Virus record (IMG/VR): IMGVR_UViG_3300008267_001031
Coordinates: 1-28,042 of that record
DNA from: a virus
Reading direction: 5' to 3' (one strand)
Length of the DNA stretch: 28,042 nucleotides
Numbering within the stretch: the stretch's first letter is position 1; each line of letters begins with the position of its first letter. The position numbers were made by a program, and so were the translations under genes. The notes under the pieces are model-generated. The model did no database searches. It worked only from the letters and a program-made list of their open reading frames with translations, and was not told the DNA's origin. This document shows positions 1 to 5,892 of this stretch, one piece after another.

Positions 1-2
1 AT

Positions 3-80
3 TTTAAGTGCGCTGGCAATCGCAGCTGCGCTGCTTGGGTAACCGGTGGAGCGTTGGATGATAAAGATCGTACACAGTAA
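3..80 (+). CDS. C-terminal end of an upstream gene (partial)
   Basis: Frame 3 is open from the window edge to a TAA at 78-80 and reads as about 25 residues containing two cysteines and ending DDKDRTQ. The stop lies directly against the promoter-like TATTTATA element at 81-88, which is the layout seen at other gene junctions here. Frame 1 is also open for 13 hydrophobic residues up to a TAA at 40-42, so the frame choice is uncertain. The stretch is richer in GC than the genes that follow. Too little is visible to suggest a function. Confidence 0.3.
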   Translation, partial: FKCAGNRSCAAWVTGGALDDKDRTQ

Positions 81-95
81 TATTTATACTAAAAA
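81..95 (+). promoter_or_regulatory. T4-late-promoter-like element upstream of the fibre-like gene
   Basis: The sequence TATTTATACTAAAAA starts 18 bases before the ATG at 99. It matches the T4 late promoter core TATAAATACTA at 9 of 11 positions. Near-identical copies sit 18-22 bases before the starts at 5548, 14165 and 23965. If it works like a T4 late promoter, the transcript would begin only a few bases before the start codon. Promoter function is inferred. Confidence 0.5.
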
Positions 96-98
96 CGC

Positions 99-938
99 AT
101 GGCAGTCATAAATAAAACCGGCATCACAAATGGTGGTACCATACAAGCAGAACATATTACAAGAGCAATCGATGCTCTAAGTGGTGTCGGTACTGATACC
201 CTTATAGCAACTGGATCGTTTTCTGGTTCGTTTACTGGAACAGTTACTTCTGCTTCATTTGCAACATCATCGTCGCTTTCTGTTTCTGCTTCCCTTTCGC
301 AAACAGCCTCTGTAATATCTGTTACCGATACAACTTCTGGAACAGGACCTTATTATGTTACCTTTACAGACGGAACTACTGGTACAAGAGTTCTACGAGT
401 CGATTCTAATACTAATGCACTTGCATTTAATGCAACAGCAAACACATTATCAACAACAGCTTCTAGAGCTAACAGTGCTCTAAGCTCTTCGTATGCCGTA
501 ACAGCATCATATGCTCTTAATGGTGGAGGTGGTACCCAAAAAGACACAACAACTCTTACATTCTTTCACGCGGAGGTTACTAATACTACTTCCGGAAGTA
601 TATTGTATATAGGTGGATTTCCTGCAGCGCCAATAACTAACGTAGCTAGGATAGGTTTAGTTGTGCCGTTTACTGGTACAGTAACTAATACACAGGTAAC
701 ATCCTACGCATCTGATCCCGAAACTGCAACAATCGATCTAGATTTAATGAAAAATAGTACTCTTGTAGACAAAATCGCTACTGCACTTGATTTAAGTGCA
801 TTTATAAGCTCCGAGTATACTAACGATGTCGCGTATGATGTAAATGCTGGTGATGTTCTTAATATTCGAATAATACAGAATACCACAAGTAATGCTGTAT
901 GGAATGTCAATGTTGGTATCGTAATTAAACGTGATTAA
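99..938 (+). CDS. Ser/Thr/Ala-rich tail-fibre-like structural protein
   Basis: This 279-aa protein is probably a virion surface or fibre-like component. Residues about 38-75 and 115-145 are Ser/Thr/Ala-rich with short repeats such as SFSGSFTG and SSYAVTASYALNGGGG, a low-complexity style common in fibres and adhesins of marine and Bacteroidetes phages. The C-terminal half (about 150-279) is less repetitive and looks like a compact beta-rich domain that could form a head or receptor-binding unit. There is no signal peptide. The ATG follows a promoter-like TATTTATACTAAAAA element by a few bases and has no Shine-Dalgarno sequence. About 40 bases separate its stop from the next small ORF. The structural role is inferred from composition and context; the specific part of the virion is unknown. 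Confidence 0.55.
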   Translation: MAVINKTGITNGGTIQAEHITRAIDALSGVGTDTLIATGSFSGSFTGTVTSASFATSSSLSVSASLSQTASVISVTDTTSGTGPYYVTFTDGTTGTRVLRVDSNTNALAFNATANTLSTTASRANSALSSSYAVTASYALNGGGGTQKDTTTLTFFHAEVTNTTSGSILYIGGFPAAPITNVARIGLVVPFTGTVTNTQVTSYASDPETATIDLDLMKNSTLVDKIATALDLSAFISSEYTNDVAYDVNAGDVLNIRIIQNTTSNAVWNVNVGIVIKRD

Positions 939-979
939 CGATCGTAGGTTATTGTTGTAATAAATTGTATATTAAAACC

Positions 980-1129
980 ATGTGCTATAGCAGTGATCGT
1001 TTAGATGAAATTATGTACAAAGCCTACAACCTAGGAGTGCAGGATTTAGTATTCGATAAGGTTACAGAACTTAGTACAAATGGAGACACAAAGCAAAGTG
1101 GAGATACTTCTCCAACCCGACCAGCTTGA
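980..1129 (+). CDS. Small hypothetical protein (49 aa)
   Basis: A short ORF starts at ATG 980 and ends at TGA 1127-1129. The central part, LDEIMYKAYNLGVQDLVF, reads like a genuine amphipathic helix rather than random translation. The ATG is preceded by TATATTAAAACC, a weaker version of the promoter-like element seen elsewhere here, at similar spacing. The ORF overlaps the phosphoribosyltransferase start by 50 bases in another frame, so its C-terminus is read through the next gene. It fills an otherwise unexplained gap between 939 and 1079. No family is recognised. Confidence 0.45.
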   Translation: MCYSSDRLDEIMYKAYNLGVQDLVFDKVTELSTNGDTKQSGDTSPTRPA

Positions 1130-1619
1130 CGATATCGCATACGGTGTCGCAAACGCAATCAACGATCTTTACGAAGAACAAACAATTGAAGTAGAGCATG
1201 AAATAGTATTCTGTCCTATCCTTCAAGGTGCAGTTCCCTTCTTTGTAGATGTATGTAAGTACACTCTCATTGAACCGTTTGTTGATTACATTGGTATTTC
1301 ATCTTATGAAGGACAAGAGCAAAAAGAGTTTAATGTATACAAAATGCCCGACGCTAATCTGGTAAAAGGAAAGACTGTATGGCTGTTTGATGACATTGCT
1401 GATAGTGGTAAAACTTTGGAGTTTCTAAAAACAACCTTAATGTCTTTTGGTGCTAGAGAAGTAAAAACTTGCGTACTACTTAAAAAGCAATCTTGTCCTT
1501 TCCCAGTAGATGTATACGGCTATGAGCTGGAAGATGATTACTGGGTGTGGGGTTATGGTATGGATGCACCAAACGGTCGCAGTCGCACATCTAGCATACT
1601 GTTAGGTGAAAGAAAATAA
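1080..1619 (+). CDS. Hypoxanthine/guanine phosphoribosyltransferase-like protein
   Basis: This 179-aa protein is a type I phosphoribosyltransferase that would transfer phosphoribose from PRPP to a purine base, a nucleotide salvage step in the cytoplasm. The PRPP-binding loop is clear at residues 101-113 (WLFDDIADSGKTL, with the DD pair and SGKT). The segment ILQGAVPF at 47-54 fits the pyrophosphate loop. The segment DYIGISSYEG at 69-78 and the late YWVWGYGMDAP at about 144-154 resemble the catalytic-loop and base-binding segments of HPRT rather than orotate or adenine enzymes. Length is normal for HPRT. The ATG at 1080 has no Shine-Dalgarno sequence and overlaps the preceding small ORF; translation may be coupled. 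The next gene begins 14 bases before this stop. It probably supplements host purine salvage during infection. The enzyme class is well supported; the exact base is not. Confidence 0.85.
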   Translation: METQSKVEILLQPDQLDDIAYGVANAINDLYEEQTIEVEHEIVFCPILQGAVPFFVDVCKYTLIEPFVDYIGISSYEGQEQKEFNVYKMPDANLVKGKTVWLFDDIADSGKTLEFLKTTLMSFGAREVKTCVLLKKQSCPFPVDVYGYELEDDYWVWGYGMDAPNGRSRTSSILLGERK

Positions 1620-1962
1620 AACACGTTCAATGTTAATTCTACTCGGACTAAGCTTATTTGTTGTAGGACAATCCTTAGCCTGGTTCCAAGTAAATGGTCA
1701 ATTTATATCTGAGTGGTGCAAGAATCATCCTATGCTAGTTTCACTTCTTGGTGTTCCAATCGGCTTAGCTTTTATGTATGGTACTGGATACCTCTATCAA
1801 GGATTTGATGGCCAAACATGGCCGGCTAGACTACTAACCTTTGCAGTTGGCATAGTAGTCTTTATTCTATGCACCAATTGGTTCTTAGGAGAACCGGTAA
1901 CCTGGAAGACAGCTGTAAGCTTAGTTCTAACCTTTATAATAATTCTAATACAAATACTATGA
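1606..1962 (+). CDS. Small multi-pass membrane protein
   Basis: This 118-aa hydrophobic protein has about four predicted transmembrane segments, near residues 8-27, 43-64, 75-93 and 98-118, with short polar loops. It would sit in the host inner membrane. No holin, antiholin or superinfection-exclusion family is recognisable, though any of these roles is possible for a small phage membrane protein. It overlaps the phosphoribosyltransferase gene by 14 bases; an alternative ATG at 1630 would remove the overlap and begin right at the first membrane segment. Its TGA overlaps the ATG of the next gene (ATGA at 1959-1962), suggesting translational coupling. Confidence 0.65.
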   Translation: MKENKTRSMLILLGLSLFVVGQSLAWFQVNGQFISEWCKNHPMLVSLLGVPIGLAFMYGTGYLYQGFDGQTWPARLLTFAVGIVVFILCTNWFLGEPVTWKTAVSLVLTFIIILIQIL

Positions 1963-2153
1963 CAGTTTCTTTTTATGTTGAAGTTGATGATCTATATGTG
2001 ATTGAAAAGTACATTGAAGATTATAACGAAGATGAGGATACGACTCCTATCTATTATTCCAATACTCCATCCAGCCCTACTCAGGTAATGGCTACTTTGG
2101 ATTTCTACGCATTCAATGAACTTATAGATTTAGAGTTGCTCCAAGCGCTTTGA
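1959..2153 (+). CDS. Small acidic hypothetical protein (64 aa)
   Basis: The open frame extends upstream to an ATG at 1869, but that part runs inside the preceding gene. The ATG at 1959 forms an ATGA overlap with the previous stop and starts a sensible protein, MTVSFYVEVDDLYVIEKY. The product is acidic, with EDYNEDEDTTP near residues 20-30, and has no membrane segment or recognisable motif. It is the last gene before an apparent terminator at 2219-2252. Function unknown. Confidence 0.6.
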   Translation: MTVSFYVEVDDLYVIEKYIEDYNEDEDTTPIYYSNTPSSPTQVMATLDFYAFNELIDLELLQAL

Positions 2154-2218
2154 TTTCTGAAATTAATTTACTATAGTGCTTTATCTCTCGATGTCTAACT
2201 GACGTCAACTTGTGTGTT

Positions 2219-2252
2219 AAGGATGGCTGAGGAAACTTGGCCATTCCTTTTT
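2219..2252 (+). terminator. Probable rho-independent terminator
   Basis: An imperfect hairpin is visible: AAGGATGGC at 2219-2227 pairs with GCCATTCCTT at 2240-2249, with one bulged T and a 12-base loop. The T-run of the descending arm continues to TTTTT at 2248-2252. It lies in the only sizeable gap of the small-gene region (2154-2358), about 65 bases after the stop at 2153. The gap therefore looks like a boundary between transcription units. Confidence 0.5.
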
Positions 2253-2259
2253 GCTGAGA

Positions 2260-2274
2260 TATTTATATATAAGA
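2260..2274 (+). promoter_or_regulatory. Possible late-promoter-like element
   Basis: TATTTATATATAAG matches the recurring TATTTATA element and lies just after the probable terminator. It is about 99 bases before the ATG at 2359, farther than the other copies, although an in-frame TTG at 2275 is nearby. A second weak candidate, TATAAACTTAATT at 2338-2350, lies 21 bases before the ATG and resembles the T4 late core. A TTGACT (2302-2307) plus TATTAT (2327-2332) pair has a 19-base spacer, which is poor. Only a start of transcription somewhere in 2253-2358 is inferred. Confidence 0.3.
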
Positions 2275-2358
2275 TTGCTGAAAAAAAATAATATCAAACT
2301 GTTGACTTTCTGGATTATTTTCCTGATATTATTAAAATATAAACTTAATTTATTTTTT

Positions 2359-2685
2359 ATGGTTGCACCAATTTTACTAAGTGTCAGTTTTATTTCAACT
2401 GCAGTATTCGCCTTTCTGTATTACAGAAGTGAAGGAGAAAGGAAGGATTTAGTTGCTAAATTCAAAACTACACGAGACTATGCGGAGAAGCTTACAAAAG
2501 CAATATCCAAACTCGAAGCGCAAAACAAAGGACACCAATTACGTATTGACTTTTTAGCTACGCAACTTTCGGCGAGTGCTAAGCCATCCGTTAATGGTAC
2601 TGAGAAAGCAGTAAGTGCTAGCGAAGATAAGAAGCCGCGTAGAAGAGGTCCTCGTCGCAAAAACAATAATAACGACAATAAATGA
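2359..2685 (+). CDS. Membrane-anchored coiled-coil protein with basic tail
   Basis: This 108-aa protein starts with a hydrophobic segment (residues about 2-21, APILLSVSFISTAVFAFLYY) that would anchor it in the inner membrane. A charged helical stretch follows (about 22-67, probably coiled coil). The tail is strongly basic (KKPRRRGPRRKNNNNDNK) and could bind nucleic acid or phospholipid. The frame stays open upstream to a TTG at 2251, but that part overlaps the terminator and is AT-rich, so the ATG at 2359 is preferred; a TTG at 2275 remains possible. Its TGA overlaps the next ATG (ATGA at 2682-2685). Function unknown. Confidence 0.6.
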   Translation: MVAPILLSVSFISTAVFAFLYYRSEGERKDLVAKFKTTRDYAEKLTKAISKLEAQNKGHQLRIDFLATQLSASAKPSVNGTEKAVSASEDKKPRRRGPRRKNNNNDNK

Positions 2686-3113
2686 GATGTTTCGAGCAAC
2701 TAGTTAATTCTAAGTTTCTCGGACAAGCATCGGAGGAACTACGTCGCGCACAGAGGTTATTACAACGTGGTGACGTAGTTTCTCTTTTTGATCCTCCAAC
2801 AATATATGCAAGCAAGGCTGATAGAAGATATATCTATGATTGTTATTTGGAGGACTTCGGATTGATGGAAGAATTGCAGGATAAAGATGATCCGGAATAT
2901 GATAGTAAGGATACGATCTTCTATATTCACGATGAACCTATTCTATTCATATACAGCCGATCAAAGAGACTGATTACAGAAGCTATTAAGTACTCTTACT
3001 ACGTTAACGGCGACATTCCCCTACACACAACAAAGCATACTGTGAACGGTAAAGTATGGTTTACTACAATGATCGACACAAGAATCCCGTTTCCAGCCAG
3101 CTCTCCTAACTAG
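2682..3113 (+). CDS. Hypothetical protein (143 aa)
   Basis: No family is recognised. The protein is soluble, with a helical N-terminal part (about 1-35, QASEELRRAQRLLQRGD), an acidic middle (about 60-77, EELQDKDDPEYDSKD) and a beta-rich, aromatic C-terminal part. The start is set by an ATGA overlap with the upstream gene, implying coupled translation. The stop is followed by a 38-base gap containing a run of eight T but no clear hairpin. Codon use and AT content match the neighbours. Confidence 0.6.
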   Translation: MRCFEQLVNSKFLGQASEELRRAQRLLQRGDVVSLFDPPTIYASKADRRYIYDCYLEDFGLMEELQDKDDPEYDSKDTIFYIHDEPILFIYSRSKRLITEAIKYSYYVNGDIPLHTTKHTVNGKVWFTTMIDTRIPFPASSPN

Positions 3114-3151
3114 TTTGCAGTTTTGATTTTTTTTGGCTATAGTTACGATAT

Positions 3152-3604
3152 ATGAGTACTAAAGCAAAGACAATCAAAAGATCACAAGAGACGCACACTA
3201 TAGAGTGTAAATTTTGTGGTGTAGAAAAACAAGCTTCAGTAGATACTACTGGATACACTTGTTGGCAATGTGTGATAGAGCAGTATTGGTCCCCTATGGA
3301 TGGTCCAAAGAAAAAGACCATAGGATATCCAAAGGGATGGAGATTTATGAAGGAGTTTGTGCATGAGAATGGTACAGTATACCGCAAAGGTGAAGAACAA
3401 CCAGACTTGAAAGGTACATTACCGCCAACTCCAATTCAACAAAAAGAACCTAAGGTTAAGCAGAGTAAAGCTCAGAAAGCTCAGCAGAAGCAAGAAGCAT
3501 TAGCTAAACTAGGAAAGTTAAAAAAAGAGTTACAGAAAGAGGCTCGAGTTACTTATCGTAAGAAGCTTGAAACTCAAATTAAGAAGTTACAAAAACAGAT
3601 TTAA
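3152..3604 (+). CDS. Zinc-ribbon protein with lysine-rich coiled-coil tail
   Basis: Four cysteines in two CxxC pairs (C19/C22 in CKFC and C37/C40 in CWQC) form a probable treble-clef or zinc-ribbon site at the N-terminus. The middle of the 150-aa protein (about 50-90) is a compact basic region. The C-terminal 55 residues are Lys/Gln-rich and strongly helical (KQSKAQKAQQKQEALAKLG), probably a coiled coil. Such a layout fits a small nucleic-acid- or protein-binding factor made during infection, but no specific family is recognised. There is no Shine-Dalgarno sequence. The next gene starts 1 base after the stop. Confidence 0.6.
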   Translation: MSTKAKTIKRSQETHTIECKFCGVEKQASVDTTGYTCWQCVIEQYWSPMDGPKKKTIGYPKGWRFMKEFVHENGTVYRKGEEQPDLKGTLPPTPIQQKEPKVKQSKAQKAQQKQEALAKLGKLKKELQKEARVTYRKKLETQIKKLQKQI

Positions 3605-3605
3605 T

Positions 3606-4370
3606 ATGAACTTATCAGCAGAACAATTGTCGGATAACTTCGAAGCGTTAATTGGACTAATCGAAACACATATCACGACATCTAGAAAAGATACACTCGT
3701 TAAGATGTATCGAGACCATCAAGAGCGGCTAATGCTTATGCCGGCTAGTGGCAACATTAACTACCACAACTGCTTTCCAGGAGGATATGTAGATCACGTC
3801 ATTCGAGTAGTTAATTGTGCTTTAGAATTAAAACGCGTTTGGACAAGCTTAGGTGCAGAGATCGACTTTACAGAAGAAGAGCTAGTATTTGCAGCTATCA
3901 ATCACGACTTAGGAAAGATGGGTACAGAGGAGGCAGAGCAATACATTCCTAACCCTTCAGATTGGCACAGAAAGAATCAAGGAAAGATTTACACCAATAA
4001 TCCTGCAAATGCCTTTATGACTGTTCCAGATAGAAGCTTAAAGCTTTTGGCGGATAGAGGTATTTCAGTAACCGATAATGAATGGTTTGGTATTAAGTTG
4101 CATGACGGAATGTATGAGGAGGCTAACAAGGCTTACTTTATAAACTATAATCCGGATAGCGCTTTACGTACAAACTTACCATACCTACTGCATCATGCGG
4201 ATATGTTAGCATCTCGCATTGAAAAGACTCTAACAGTTGCTCCAGTAGAGTCAGCACCAAGAACAACTATTATTAAACCAACAAAGCGAGCAGCATCAAT
4301 TCCAACAGATATGTCACAAGATCAGAAAGATGAGTTGATGAAGGCCTTTGGCAATCTATTTGGAGAATGA
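3606..4370 (+). CDS. HD-domain phosphohydrolase
   Basis: This 254-aa protein shows the metal-binding pattern of the HD superfamily: H64 in GGYVDHVIRV, the H100-D101 pair in INHDLGKMG, a further histidine at H166 in KLHDGMYEE, and HHAD at 196-199 as the likely final Asp. HD enzymes hydrolyse phosphate esters of nucleotides or signalling nucleotides; the substrate cannot be read from sequence. The frame is open upstream to 3567, but that part lies inside the previous gene. The ATG at 3606, just after the stop at 3602-3604, is preferred. The last 40 residues after the HD core are Pro/Lys-rich and probably flexible. With the phosphoribosyltransferase it suggests manipulation of the nucleotide pool. 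Its TGA overlaps the next ATG. Confidence 0.8.
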   Translation: MNLSAEQLSDNFEALIGLIETHITTSRKDTLVKMYRDHQERLMLMPASGNINYHNCFPGGYVDHVIRVVNCALELKRVWTSLGAEIDFTEEELVFAAINHDLGKMGTEEAEQYIPNPSDWHRKNQGKIYTNNPANAFMTVPDRSLKLLADRGISVTDNEWFGIKLHDGMYEEANKAYFINYNPDSALRTNLPYLLHHADMLASRIEKTLTVAPVESAPRTTIIKPTKRAASIPTDMSQDQKDELMKAFGNLFGE

Positions 4371-4681
4371 TATATGCAGTTATTATACTAACCATAATGG
4401 TAGCCATATTAGGCTACCTAGTCTATGCTAACTACAAGAAAGCACAACGAGCTGCAGATTACTGTGAAGCTTATGTTAGATTTATCTCTGCACTATTTTT
4501 CAAATTCAACGATACAAGAGATCGTATGAAGGAAGTGGATCGCTTAGGAGCGTTTCAAGCAGACGATGAGGTGGGTTTTATTTTTAGAGAGCTAGACGAA
4601 TCAATTGAAGATTTATATGAATTTATTACAAAGTATGTCAACACAACAGAAACCGAAGAAGACAAGAAAGCCAAAGACTAA
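4367..4681 (+). CDS. Single-pass membrane-anchored protein (104 aa)
   Basis: The N-terminus (about 2-22, IYAVIILTIMVAILGYLVYA) is one transmembrane helix. The rest is a soluble helical domain with the segment GAFQADDEVGFIFRELDESI. I recall similar short membrane-anchored proteins near late genes of T4-like marine phages, but no function is known to me. The start is set by an ATGA overlap with the HD gene. The 3' end overlaps the late sigma factor gene by 47 bases if the latter begins at 4635. Confidence 0.6.
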   Translation: MIYAVIILTIMVAILGYLVYANYKKAQRAADYCEAYVRFISALFFKFNDTRDRMKEVDRLGAFQADDEVGFIFRELDESIEDLYEFITKYVNTTETEEDKKAKD

Positions 4682-5027
4682 AAGAATGTACTTCGGTCCG
4701 GAAGTTGATTTAGCGATCGTAGAGTATAATCAAACTATGGACTCACTTGAGCGAAGTAAGATTTATCAATATCAAATTAGACCCGCCTTTGAGAAGCTAG
4801 TAGAGAACATTATTCACACGTTTAAGTTTTACTACACTGCCGATCAATCCATGCAACAAATGCAGCATGAAGTGGTAAGCTTTCTAGTTGAGAAGCTTCC
4901 AAGATTTCAACAAAGCAATGGGAAAGCTTTCAGCTACTTTAGTATTGTAGCCAAAAACTATTGCATTCTAAAAAACAAAAACAACTACAAAAAGCTAACT
5001 AGTCATGACCGACTTGAGATTATTTAG
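4635..5027 (+). CDS. T4 gp55-like late-transcription sigma factor, N-terminal part (frame interrupted)
   Basis: The product resembles the sigma-70-related late-transcription factors of T4-like phages (T4 gp55), which direct host RNA polymerase to late promoters. After a Lys-rich leader it reads MYFGPEVDLAIVEYN, then a region-2-like core containing HEVVSFLVEKLPRF and GKAFSYFSIVAKNY (roughly residues 75-115). I chose ATG 4635; ATG 4686 (MYFGPEV) is an alternative that would avoid the overlap with the upstream gene. The frame stops at TAG 5025-5027, just where such proteins normally continue. The continuation is present in the -1 frame from 5018 to 5278, so the gene appears split by a missing base. 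Joined, the protein would be about 214 aa, near the 185 aa of T4 gp55. The interruption could be a sequencing error, a real mutation or, less likely, programmed frameshifting. Confidence 0.75.
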   Translation: MSTQQKPKKTRKPKTKRMYFGPEVDLAIVEYNQTMDSLERSKIYQYQIRPAFEKLVENIIHTFKFYYTADQSMQQMQHEVVSFLVEKLPRFQQSNGKAFSYFSIVAKNYCILKNKNNYKKLTSHDRLEII

Positions 5028-5278
5028 ATACACGAATCGATGACATATTCACAAAGCAGAGTGATCGAGTTTTAGCTTATGCAGTATTGCATTTATTCAA
5101 GACACGCGAGTCTATCGAACTATTCAATAAGAAGGCTTTATACATCTATGTGCGTGAAATGTCCAATGCAAATACTCAGCAGATAACAAAGATGGTTAAG
5201 TTTATGAAGGATAAATATAGGCTAATGTATAACGATTATTTGCACCTAGGTTATTTACCAAAAGACAAAGAGTATTAA
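5018..5278 (+). CDS. Late sigma factor, C-terminal part in the -1 frame
   Basis: From 5018 this frame reads DYLDTRIDDIFTKQSDRVLA and continues through SIELFNKKALYIYVREMSN to the stop at 5276-5278. The NKKALYIxxRE and NxxTQQITKMV segments are what I expect in the C-terminal half of gp55-like marine phage sigma factors, probably the DNA-binding part. No ATG opens it; the first usable start is TTG 5087, which would cut the conserved part. It directly continues the upstream frame if one base is restored between 5018 and 5024, for example TTT to TTTT in the ATTATTTAGATA stretch. The next gene starts on the last base of its stop (TAATG). Best read as the second half of the same gene. Confidence 0.65.
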   Translation, partial: DYLDTRIDDIFTKQSDRVLAYAVLHLFKTRESIELFNKKALYIYVREMSNANTQQITKMVKFMKDKYRLMYNDYLHLGYLPKDKEY

Positions 5279-5523
5279 TGTTAATTGCAATAAACAAAGA
5301 GCAACTTGTAGCACAACTGGAGCATCAAATAAAAATGTGGGAGGAGATAGGAGGAGGAGCTAACTATGATGCCTTTGAGTTTAATCCTAAGAAAATCGAT
5401 CAGCAACAACTGGTCGATTTAGGTTTTTATGAGAATCGTGATTCATGGATTGCAGGAGTGCAGATTAAAAAGTTAACTGAATACCTTAATGAGATTAAGG
5501 ATACTTCAAATATTCGTATTTGA
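5278..5523 (+). CDS. Hypothetical protein (81 aa)
   Basis: A small soluble, mostly helical protein with no recognised motif. Its ATG shares one base with the preceding stop (TAATG), so translation is probably coupled to the sigma factor gene. Its TGA lies only 4 bases before the next promoter-like element, making it the likely last gene of its unit. Function unknown. Confidence 0.55.
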   Translation: MLIAINKEQLVAQLEHQIKMWEEIGGGANYDAFEFNPKKIDQQQLVDLGFYENRDSWIAGVQIKKLTEYLNEIKDTSNIRI

Positions 5524-5526
5524 GTC

Positions 5527-5540
5527 TATTTATAAGAAAC
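5527..5540 (+). promoter_or_regulatory. Late-promoter-like element
   Basis: TATTTATAAGAAAC begins 21 bases before the ATG at 5548 and follows the upstream stop by four bases. It keeps the TATTTATA core of the recurring element but not the YTAAAAA extension, so the match is weaker than at 81, 14143 and 23947. It would drive the gene at 5548 and the hub module that follows. Confidence 0.4.
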
Positions 5541-5547
5541 ACAGTTT

Positions 5548-5892
5548 ATGGATAAGGATAGTTTATTGTTTGACGATAAGTCTTTTAGTGATCTGCTTCG
5601 GGACGTATATACTAATACGAAGAAGAAGGAAACACAAATTAACGGACTTATTGATCAGTTAAAGCCAATGATCAAGAGTATGACAGATGCTTCTGTAATG
5701 GTGCCTCTTGTGAAGGAATACCTCGAGGTATCTGTAAAGAATGATGACAACCTAGTTAGGCTGACTGCAATAATTCAACGACTACTGGTTACAGGAAGTA
5801 AGACAACTGCAGAAGGCGAGTTGGGATTAACAGAGGCTGAAAGGACGCAACTGCTATCTGAAGCGCAGGAACTAATGGATAAAACTAAGTAA
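5548..5892 (+). CDS. Helical hypothetical protein preceding the baseplate hub genes (114 aa)
   Basis: A soluble helical protein starting MDKDSLLFDDKSFSDLLRD. Residues about 25-90 form regular amphipathic helices with repeated Leu/Val spacing. I recall comparable short proteins just before hub genes of related marine phages, without an assigned function; a chaperone or minor virion role is possible. The start is supported by the promoter-like element 21 bases upstream. There is no Shine-Dalgarno sequence. The last base of the stop (TAATG) is the first base of the next gene. Confidence 0.55.
   Translation: MDKDSLLFDDKSFSDLLRDVYTNTKKKETQINGLIDQLKPMIKSMTDASVMVPLVKEYLEVSVKNDDNLVRLTAIIQRLLVTGSKTTAEGELGLTEAERTQLLSEAQELMDKTK

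Noticed and set aside
353-547. Minus-strand open frames throughout, e.g. 353-547, 6296-6595, 22360-22689
   Set aside because: They lie inside well-supported + strand genes, have no start signals or recognisable content, and follow from codon composition.
1869-1958. N-terminal extension of the gene at 1959
   Set aside because: This part runs out of frame inside the preceding membrane protein; the ATGA junction at 1959 is the more natural start. The same reasoning rejects the early starts at 3567 and 4605.
2302-2332. Sigma-70-type promoter TTGACT / TATTAT
   Set aside because: The spacer is 19 bases and the DNA is very AT-rich, so such matches are expected by chance.
4978-5027. Programmed -1 frameshift in the sigma gene
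   Set aside because: No X XXY YYZ slippery heptamer or clear downstream hairpin is visible at the frame junction; a missing base explains it more simply.
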